From assembly GCF_039555335.1 (NCBI RefSeq), contig NC_092636.1, forward strand, positions 57,157,706 to 57,221,705: a stretch of DNA of 64,000 nucleotides, in the 5' to 3' direction. This DNA comes from Amphiura filiformis. Its lineage: Eukaryota > Echinodermata > Ophiuroidea > Amphilepidida > Amphiuridae. Positions 10,718-18,908 of the stretch are shown one piece after another (the first letter of the stretch is position 1; each line of letters starts with the position of its first letter). The notes under the pieces are model-generated. The model was not told the DNA's origin. It was given only the letters and a program-made list of their open reading frames with translations, and did not search any database. The position numbers and the translations under genes were made by a program.

Positions 10718-11799
10718 TAATTTTGTCATTGTGAGCTTTGATTACCGATTTCATGTTTTTCATGCAGCTATAACTGACTTTAACGGTGTTCTTGTTAAAG
10801 ATTTTATGCAGTTTGTGCTTTGCCGGAAAGTGTTTAGCGATCAGTGATAAGAGTGATCTACCGACATTTGTTTTGACGTTTGAGCTGAATGGTGGGTTAA
10901 ACCATATTATCTTTCTAGATCGGTTTTTTCTTTTTTTGTTCGGTATTGCAGAGTCGTCTTTAGAGAACTTGATCGTCTGGTTGTAACCACAATTATTTAG
11001 TGCTTCGTTGTATTTCGGCGCAGCTTTCTTGAAGTGTTCCTCACTTGATGAAAGAGACGATATTCGTTTTTCTACAGTTACTGGTATGTGCTTGATGATT
11101 GTTGGCGGGTGGTTTGAATTGGCGTTAACGTACATGGGCGTATCATTCGGCTTTCTGTAAGGTTGGTATGACTTTGTTTCCAGGTTGAATGTTACGTCGA
11201 GGTAATCTACGACTTTCAGATTCGTCTCTACTGTGATTTGCAGGCCAAGATCCTTGAAAACTGCGATGAGATTTTTCTTGCTCTGTCGGCCTGGCTACCT
11301 GATGATTTTTTCAGGGTGGCGAGACCATCGTCTCTATACAATCCAATACTGGATGCGTTGATTTTATTCTTTAATTTAGATAATGCATATAGGCCTACAA
11401 GTTCGCAAATTTCCGCGCCGTCATAGGCTCCCATAGAAACATCGAATTCTTGTTTGGTTTCTCTTTTTACCCATGTTGCGTTGTTGTTGTCGTACAACAA
11501 TGTTCTCCTCGCATGCAATATCGTGTCGTATTCGATATCTTTGATTTTAGTGTACTTTTTCGCCCAGTCGAGACATGTTGATAGTAGGTCTTGGGTGATT
11601 GAAGGATAAAAATCCACTATGTCAAATACTAAAAAGGTTAAAGTATCTTTGTCTGGGAGTTTCACGAACCAATCAATCACGTCGGTTGTGTTTGTCCATT
11701 GATTGGGTTTTGTCTTTGCTCTGATATCGGCGTTGATGCGGTCGAGCATTTGTTTGCTAACTCTACCAAGTTCAGATTTCGTAGGGTTTATAAGTCTTG

Positions 11800-12503
11800 T
11801 CAGAAATTCTAATCAAACGGATATTTCTGATAAGACATGTAATTGCAGAGTCAAACCAGAATGCCCACTGCGAGGAAACTGCCTGATGAAATCAGTTGTC
11901 TACAAAGCCACCGTGACCCACGACAACACAACGACAGCTTATATCGGACTTGCTGGTGGAACCTTCAAAGACAGATACCGGAACCACACCAAGTCATTCC
12001 GGAACATCAAATATGAAAAGGAAACTGAACTTTCTAAATACATATGGGACTTGAAAAAAACTAATATTGACTATAAATTAAGATGGGACGTGATCAAAAA
12101 TCAAACACAGGTATCCGTAAGAGTGGTCAATGCAACTTATGCCTAGAAGAAAAATTTGCCATAAACATGAACAAGGACAATATAATCAATCGTAGGTCCG
12201 AACTTATCTCCAAATGCCGGCATAACAAAGGCAAAACAAAATCGTCGGACCACAAAAAGAAAAAGAAATAGTTTTTTCCGTGCAGCACCAGTTCCGCACG
12301 GTCCTACACCGGCTGAACTGGACTACGCGCGTATTTTCCCGCCGTTGACGCGACTCTCGCAGTTACGCTCGCAATATTGAGCGTCGCGACCGCGCAAAGT
12401 AATTCCTCTTCCGTGCAATATAAACAGGTCATTTTTGCCTGATGATCGCCGTGCAAACGTGCGTGAAACCAATGGTTGCAATAAATACCTAATTTTTATA
12501 TTA
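11800..12503 (+). repeat. right arm of 705-bp inverted repeat
   Basis: The arm starts at TCAGAAATTCTAATCAAACG, joined to unrelated element sequence, and runs plus-strand through the same GIY-YIG coding region to the same 3' UTR end. One base lost in the AAAAAATCAAACACAGG area splits its reading frame, unlike the left arm. Confidence 0.9.
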
Positions 12504-12589
12504 TTATAAGCTCTGCAATAATGCATCGAGCACTTTTTGCTGCAACTGATATAACTCTTGTGTTATGTATGTATGTATGTATGTATGTA

Positions 12590-12616
12590 ACATGATGCTT
12601 ACATCAACGGCAAGGG
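12590..12616. mobile_element. right stump of the split mariner-like MITE
   Basis: ACATGATGCTTACATCAACG matches the MITE arm sequence (compare about 60907-60926), continuing where the left stump at 9639 stops. Sequence beyond about 12616 is not clearly MITE. Confidence 0.6.
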
Positions 12617-12929
12617 AGCAGGCCTAGCAATCCAGATACCTGCTTCACTAAACACAAATGTATGAAAACCCGTGAATTTTGTTCATTTTCAACAATTCCA
12701 ACTAAAAACGAAGGTGATTTACTCACGTTTTAGTGACGTTTCACCACTACACTAGTGGTTTCGATTTGCGAAGGTCAAACATGGGCCAAAATGTCTTTAA
12801 AATTTAATAAACATATACAATTGGTACCCTGCTCATTTATGCTTGCAAATTAACAAAGTTTTTAGCAAATCTTGTTTTGTGAGATGTTTATTTTCGATGC
12901 TTACTATTTTTGTATGTCTCAAAATCCAG

Positions 12930-13069
12930 GTAAGCGTGTTTGCCTTGGAGAGCAACTTGCCCGAATGGAACTCTTCATCTTTTACACTCATCTCATGCAT
13001 CGATACACCTTCAAGAAACCTGCGGGGATGGAAAGTGTTAATATCAAGCCAAAAAAGGAGGAATTTTAA
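12930..13069 (+). pseudogene. orphan P450 last exon with intact haem motif
   Basis: After the acceptor AAAATCCAG the frame reads [20 protein letters not shown] with the haem cysteine intact. After VNIKPK a small deletion changes the frame and ends it at KKEEF, about 14 residues short of the normal C-terminus. The following 1 kb matches the 3' flank of the intact gene (about 17790-18900), so this is a duplicated gene end with no exon 1 or 2 of its own nearby. It could in principle be spliced to unit A exon 2. Confidence 0.82.
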
Positions 13070-13642
13070 CGCCGTTCAGTTCTTTACGATATATGCGCTA
13101 TTGATCGTATCTAAAACTATGCTGGTTTTGTGTCATCTAGCGCCACAATTTTAATATACACATGACACAATGAAAAAGATGTAAACTGAGAATATCCCAA
13201 TTTTGTACTATACGATATTTAGGACGTTAAATGCACCTTATGTAATAAATAAGTTCTAATGAGTAGGTAAATATATTCTATTTTATAGCAAAGGGTTAGT
13301 GGTTTGTCGAAATCCAAGCGAGCTGTCGCCAGGGCCCATAGCACCATATTCTGTACTTTGCTTTCTGTTGTACATTTTTCATATTATATAATTCGTTACC
13401 AATTGTTTGAAAAATTAAATCAAGAATCTGGGAGATCAGTATATAATCCACTACAGATTTTGACCCGAAACTTTACGAGTTTAGTCACAATCTGGCACAA
13501 TTGGGGAGCTGAAATTAAATACTGCAGTGGGAATATGTGTCATGTTGTTGGTTGTCCGATTTGATGATTAAGCAAATAGCATCACTTTATGAGAAAAGCA
13601 TTAGAACAAAATCTAAAACCATACAAATTCAAATGCTTAATG

Positions 13643-13826
13643 TTACAGTACTGTTGTGAATACTCTCAATCATCTGGGAATCATACAATGAGGGAATAAG
13701 TTCAATCTATTCAACCAGATTCACGTACTGGTACTGGCCGCAACGTTGGTTGCTCCAAGGTACGTGAATCTGGTTGAATAGAGGTACGTGAATCTGGTTG
13801 AATAGATTGAACTTATTCCCTCATTG
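13643..13826. repeat. hairpin insertion of about 180 bp
   Basis: The flanking sequence (AATGCTTAATGTTACA and TACAATACTGTGTTCTAA) is continuous at about 18740-18770 in the paralogous copy, so this block is an insertion. It contains inverted arms of about 43 bp (AATGAGGGAATAAGTTCAAT and its inverse), plus one extra tandem copy of TACGTGAATCTGGTTGAATA. It has no coding content and I do not recognise the family. Confidence 0.75.
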
Positions 13827-14289
13827 TTACAATACTGTGTTCTAATACCAAGGGAAAAATAATATACAGACAGTAAAAGAATTAATGTACAAGTTATCTT
13901 CACTCCTGTATATGCTAAACAAAGACAATTATGTCAAATTGAAAACAAACAGCAAATACCTGTGTTTTTTAGCTCTGATTTAAAACTTCATTGGTTGAAA
14001 TCGGTTGAGAATGAAAGAAACGGTGATCGAAAACCCAAGTTGCATTCTAGTGTAGTCAAAATTTTATTACGTAACATTTTATCAACTTAGTTTTTAAGTG
14101 ATTTTTGGAATTAAATCTAATGCAGGAACTTTTTGCAACTTTGATGTGTTGAACTTGGTGACCCTGACCCACTAACCCAAACAAACTTTTTCATAATGAA
14201 AATCCTCCGAGCACAATCCACACACTCTCTTCCATGCAATTTAGCTACAAGTATCGATGCATTACTTAGCTTAGTGCTCACCCTATGCG

Positions 14290-14499
14290 CAGAGGCGGCA
14301 CCTGAATTTTTTCGGGAGGGGGGAGGGGGCAAAGTGAATTTCAGGGGGGGGGGGAATCGACAAATTTTGCGCAAAATTGCCGCAAAATGTGAAAATTTAT
14401 GTATTTTATTTTTTTGCCTCAAAAGTGTGTGTGTGTGTGAGGGGGGGGGGGACTGGGGGGGGGAAATTGGGGGCTTGCCACCCCCCAGCGCCGCCACTG
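14290..14499. repeat. hAT-like MITE, 210 bp, 8-bp target duplication
   Basis: The ends CAGAGGCGGCACC and GCGCCGCCACTG form short inverted termini, flanked by CCTATGCG and CTTATGCG (8 bp, one mismatch). CAG...CTG termini with an 8-bp duplication are typical of the hAT superfamily. The interior is a G-rich run with no coding content. It lies about 310 bp upstream of the intact P450 start codon. Confidence 0.8.
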
Positions 14500-14809
14500 C
14501 TTATGCGCCGGTGATTTGAACAGTTGTTCGTTTATTTTGTACATTTTTTGAGTACATTTGCATCAATTTCGACCCATGTTGGAATATTTTGACACATTTC
14601 CATCCATTCTTACCAATTTCTATCCGTTTCTACCCATTTCCACCCTTTTCCATCCATTTCCACCCGTTTCCAAAGGTTTCGATACGTTACAAGGTTTACA
14701 AGTACTGTTGCTGTACAATACAACAAAGTGTGATATGCATGGTTTAACAGCACTTTACCGAGGTCATATTTCATAGTAAGACGTGCAACGTACACGTTAA
14801 GGTACCAAA

Positions 14810-15206
14810 ATGGCGGACTTGCAAACTCTTATGCGTTACATGGCTATGGTTTTAGATATTCGTACTGTACTCATTGGGTTGTTTGTCTTTCTCACGTTGT
14901 CATGGATTTTACGCAGTTATCGGAAACGAGTCATCAATCTCCCTCCAGGTCCAATCGCCTGGCCTCTTGTCGGCTGCCTACCACAACTTCTGTTTATGAT
15001 TCTAAAGACGAGAAACATTTACAATTTATTTGTGTATCTATGTGCCAAGTATGGGCCTGTATGTAACGTACCATTGCCATTCGGTATGAATGTGGTACTC
15101 GTCAGTGGGTACAAAGGTGTCAATGAAGTGTTCACCAGTCTGAAGTTCGATCAACGACCACCTCTTGCACATGTGAATAATCCTATAGACTTGTTGAATG
15201 GTTCAG
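14810..15206 (+). CDS. intact P450 gene, exon 1
   Basis: 397 nt encoding residues 1-132, with the split codon of residue 133. It holds the anchor, the proline hinge and the A/B-helix region (YGPVCNVPLPFG, FDQRPP). The donor is GTAATT after GGTTCAG. Confidence 0.92.
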
Positions 15207-17792
15207 GTAATTTTTTATTTTTTATAAGTACTACATAAATATTATTTGAATATCAATATGCCTACAAAATGGTCTAATTGTGTGATTCCTCATCTTGAAG
15301 GCATATGCTCAAAATTTCCATTTTCCAATGAAATGGTGTGACCTGCATAGAACTGCTTGTTTGACCTACCTTTTATGGTCGCCAGCTTAGCTGGGAGGAC
15401 CGCTTAGCAATGACCGTATAGAACGGGTGTGAATCGATGTATGTTGTCAAAAATGTTAACACTCGGAAATGTTAATGTCATATCTCACATCAGGTGAGTC
15501 GATATATGTGTGGTCAAAGGTCATCAAGGGGTCAAATGAGGACACAAGGTGTCAAACTATAAAATTGCTCCAATTGGGCTCAAAGTTGCTGGACATAACT
15601 CTGAGGAGGCAAGCAGAGATCATTCGAAGTCACATAATACTTAGGAGAGGGCACATGTTAAAATCATGTGGCGGTCATTCGAGGTCAAAGGTCATCGGGT
15701 CAAATTTTAAAATTCTCCGATTGAGCTATATAGCGGATATAAACCTGATGAGGATGGGTACATCATAAGATAAAACCGACCTACCAATATTCTATGAATT
15801 TCTCTGAATATAGGCCTACTGTTTGCTACCACCGAAAATCGCGCATCTCGGAAACCGCGAAATTCTAGTTAATATCTTTTTTACTTAAGAATAATTTCTT
15901 CGTTGTCTCATACTAGAATGTTAATTTTATTTAGATATCTAGTTCTAGTTCTAGGATTATACACTTAATAAATCTTTCTTACTAAGGTCTAGCCCAGGTG
16001 ATAGGTAAATACCCAATACAGCGCTTTGAACACTCCGTGATCCGTGGTAAGGCGCTATATACATTATATATATATATACCGAAATTTATTTTTTCCAACG
16101 TCCATGAATGCGATGAAAACAACAGCAACTACAGCAAAAACCGATGTTCATAACGAAGGCTTCGATTATCATTATTTACTTTCAGGCGTAATGTCAACGG
16201 GTGAGTTGTGGAAAGAACATCGGAAATTTTCATTGACGGTTCTTAGGTCATTTGGAGTAGGAAAAAGAAGCTTTGCAGATCAAATTGCTAAAGAGAGTGA
16301 ACATCTCATGGACGAAATTAGCTCAGTACAAGGCAAGCCTTTTGATCCGACACACCTTCTCAGTAATGCTGTTTCCAATATCATCGTCTCCGTTGTCTGT
16401 GGAAAGCGGTTTGAATACGATGACCCTGAATATAGGCAATTGTTGCACTCATTTGAAGACCTGCTAGACAACACTGCCTTTTACATATTTTTTGTAACGG
16501 CACCAAGACTTTTAGCCTACTTGACCATGATCCCCTTTTTCCCCAAGGGAGCAATGCCATCTTTACTATCAATTCGTCGGACAGTGCACGGGATTGTGAA
16601 TAAACATCATGAAACGTTTGATAAGGAAAACATGAGAGATTATATAGATGTCTATTTGAATGATATGCAGGTGAAGAAAGATCAAGGAACGCACACTCAC
16701 TTCAGCGATGTAGAACTACTTGCGGTGGTTTACGATTTCTTTGCTGCAGGGTCGGAAACAACTGCAACCACCTTACGTTGGGCTTTACTGTACATGCTGA
16801 AGTATCCTGATGTACAAAAACGAGTGCATGAAGAAATCGACTCAGTTGTTGGACGGGATCGCTTACCCAAGCTGTCAGACAAACCTGACCTGCCTTATAC
16901 AGTTGCGGTTATCCACGAGATCCAGCGATTTGCCAGTATTGCATTTCTGCCTTTTCCGCGATATGCTAACGAAGATGTACCCGATTTCCAAGGATTTACT
17001 ATCCCCAAAGGCTCCTATGTGCAACCTAGTCTTTACACTGTTTCACGAGATATCGCAATCTGGCAGGATCCAGATGACTTCAAACCCGAACGATTCCTAA
17101 ACGAGAAAGGACAAGTCATAAAGATTCCAGAAAACATGGTTTTCGGTGCAGGTATGAAATAATATGCTCTTCTTAAATGAATCAATGTATCAATCTTCAT
17201 GATGATCTTTGTGTTTAGAAATTGTTTTGGTATCTGCCATGCAGTGCCTTCATTGACCACTTCACGTCATATTATCATGAGAGAGTACACTACGTTAAGT
17301 CTACAGAATAATCATTATACGATGCTGTACTCCACAATACAGAACACCCACTTTGCTAACCTTCGCACCATGTTATAGTTTCAAACATGCTCATCTGTAA
17401 GTTTTATATTACAAATAAAGTTTTCAAATCATTTTTTGATATCTCAAGAAGGGAGGGGGTGTGGGTGGGTAATATTGCACCGAACAATTTCTCATATCAA
17501 TTTGCTTTGAATAAATGTTTTAACATTGTGATCATTCAAATAAATGAGAAATCTTGTTTTGTGAGATGTTTATTTTCGATGCTTACTATTTTGTATGTCT
17601 CAAAATCCAGGTAAGCGTGTATGTCTTGGAGAGCAACTTGCCCGAATGGAACTCTTCATCTTTTACACTCATCTCATGCATCGATACACCTTCAAGAAGC
17701 CTGTGGGGATTGAAAGTGTGAATATCAAGCCCAAGCCAACATTATTGTTAACGCCGTTTCTTTACGATATATGCGCTATTGATCGTATCTAA
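14810..17792 (+). CDS. CYP2-like cytochrome P450, intact three-exon gene
   Basis: Exons 14810-15206, 16186-17151 and 17611-17792 join in phase 1 to give 514 residues, normal for a microsomal P450. Residues 1-38 form a signal-anchor and basic stop-transfer; the proline hinge LPPGP is at 44-48; C-helix WKEHR at 141-145; I-helix AAGSETT at 319-325; ExxR (EIQR) at 377-380; PERF at 433-436; the haem loop FGAGKRVCLG spans the exon 2/3 junction, with ligand Cys459. It should be an ER-bound haem monooxygenase that uses P450 reductase. The start has a strong context (CAAAATGG), shared with unit A. The CYP2/CYP18-like clan assignment rests on the motifs and overall look; the substrate cannot be read from sequence. 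It is the only copy in the cluster without visible damage. Confidence 0.93.
15415..15790. repeat. intronic repeat with AGGTCAAAGGTCA motifs
   Basis: Intron 1 of the intact P450 contains TGGTCAAAGGTCATC (about 15510) and GAGGTCAAAGGTCATC (about 15684), set in sequence resembling the dispersed family at 54.5-56.1 kb (shared blocks such as AACTC.GAGG and TATAGCG). Two AGGTCA half-sites one base apart form a DR1-type nuclear-receptor element. Any regulatory role is inference. Confidence 0.5.
15994..16082 (+). repeat. SINE/LINE 3' tail (CR1/L2-like)
   Basis: CAGCGCTTTGAACACTCCGT and then GGTAAGGCGCTATATACAT carry the GCGCTTTG...AAGGCGCTATATA signature of CR1/L2-type tails, followed by a (TA)n run. 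Only the tail is seen. It ends about 100 bp before exon 2 of the intact P450. Confidence 0.65.
16186..17151 (+). CDS. intact P450 gene, exon 2
   Basis: A single 966-nt exon encoding residues 133-454, from GVMSTGELWKEHRKF to ENMVFGA. The acceptor is TTTACTTTCAG and the donor GTATGA. It covers the region from the C-helix to the haem loop, which is split by several introns in vertebrate CYP2 genes. The frame stays open upstream into the intron to about 16044 by chance; the phase match to exon 1 and the unit A homology place the border at 16186. Confidence 0.92.
17611..17792 (+). CDS. intact P450 gene, exon 3
   Basis: 182 nt encoding residues 455-514, starting [16 protein letters not shown] (haem Cys459) and ending YDICAIDRI. 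The acceptor is CTCAAAATCCAG. Upstream sequence from about 17550 is nearly identical to that before the orphan exon at 12930, which shows recent duplication or gene conversion. Confidence 0.92.
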
Positions 17793-17936
17793 AACTATGC
17801 TGGTGTTTTGCGTCATTCAATTGCGCCATCTAGCGCAAAATGGTAATATACACATGACATAATGAAAATGATGTAAACTAAGAATATCTCAATTTTGTAT
17901 TATACGATATTTAGGACGTTAAATGTGCCTTATGTA

Positions 17937-17942
17937 ATAAAT
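17937..17942 (+). promoter_or_regulatory. polyadenylation signal AATAAA
   Basis: AATAAA lies 145 nt after the stop codon of the intact P450, within CTTATGTAATAAATAA. The same context is kept in the duplicated 3' flanks at about 13240 and 24490, as expected for a shared gene end. Confidence 0.6.
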
Positions 17943-18170
17943 AATCTAATGAGTAGGTACATATATATGTTTATAGCAGATTAGTGGTTTGTGGAAATCC
18001 AAGTGAGCTGTCGCCACGGCCCCTAGCACCATATATTTTGTATTTAGCTCTCTGTTTTTCATATTATGTCATTCGTAAACATAGACCAATTATTTGAAAA
18101 ATTAAATCAAGAATCTGGGAAGATCAGCATATAATCCACTCCAGATTTTGACTCGAAACTCTACCTGTTT

Positions 18171-18593
18171 CCAGCAAACACAAAACATTTTCGACATCAT
18201 TCGCAAAAGGTTAGAAAAGGCTCCCAGAAAACGTTTAAATGTCGGGTTATATAAAGGGTATTATAAGGGTAGAAAACGTTTTCATAACATTTAAAAACGT
18301 TTTTCGATAACTTACTGCAAATATTGTAACATAATGTTATTTAGGTGTTGACAAAATATTTGGCAAAAATGTTTGCAAAAATATATTTTACAATAACATT
18401 TAGAAAACATTTAAAAAATATTTTTGCAGTGTATTTTCGTATAAAACGGTTTCAAACGTTTACGTTTCTTCAGGAATGAGGCTATAATGGCTTGTTTTTG
18501 CTTTATATAAACCGACATTTAATGCTATTAAAACGATTTTCCCAAAACCATAAATCCACAATATAACCTGTTAAACGTTTTGTGTTTGCTGGG
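18171..18593. repeat. MITE with CCAGCAAACAC ends, 2-bp target duplication
   Basis: The ends CCAGCAAACACAAAA and TTTTGTGTTTGCTGG are inverted. The paralogous locus at about 13465-13490 lacks the element (GAGTTTAGTCACAATCTGG), so the insertion duplicated TT. The interior repeats AAACGTTTT-type blocks and GGGTTATATAAAG. The same family occurs at 37504-38191 and 44138-44543. It is non-coding and the superfamily is uncertain. Confidence 0.85.
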
Positions 18594-18908
18594 TTAGTCA
18601 CAATCTGGCACAATTGGGGAGCTGAAATGAAATACTGAAATTTTGGAATATTTGTTGGCTTTTCTGATTTGATGATTAAGCAAATAGCATCACTTTAAGA
18701 GAAAAGCATTAGAACAAAATCTAAAACCATACAAATTCAAATGCTTAATGTTACAATACTGTGTTCTAATACCAGGGGAAGCATTGTATATATAGACAGT
18801 AAAAGAATTAACGTGCAAGTTATCTTCACTCCTGTATATTCAAAACAAAGACAATTATGTCAAATTGAAATCCAGCAGCAAATACCTGTACTCTTTAGTT
18901 CCGATTAA

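Larger units (their letters stand above)
10013..12503 (-). mobile_element. Penelope-like retroelement with inverted second 3' end
   Basis: On the minus strand the element reads 5' to 3' as reverse transcriptase (LINPTKSELGRVSKQ about 11780-11740; FDIVDFYPSI; GAYDGAEICELVG; GLYRDDGLA about 11330) and then a GIY-YIG endonuclease with an upstream Cys motif (CNCRVKPECPLRGNC) and the core TAYIGLAGGTFKDRYRNH. The two parts are in different frames, so at least one frame break separates them. It is 5'-truncated at 11799, where an inverted copy of its last 704 bp (11800-12503, plus strand) is joined head to head. The GLYRDDG-type palm differs from the usual Penelope/Neptune palm and recalls the Hydra-type clade (inference). 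Confidence 0.85.

Noticed and set aside
10245-11135. Host GIY-YIG nuclease gene
   Set aside because: It lies in a 5'-truncated Penelope-like element with reverse-transcriptase motifs upstream and an inverted duplicate beside it.
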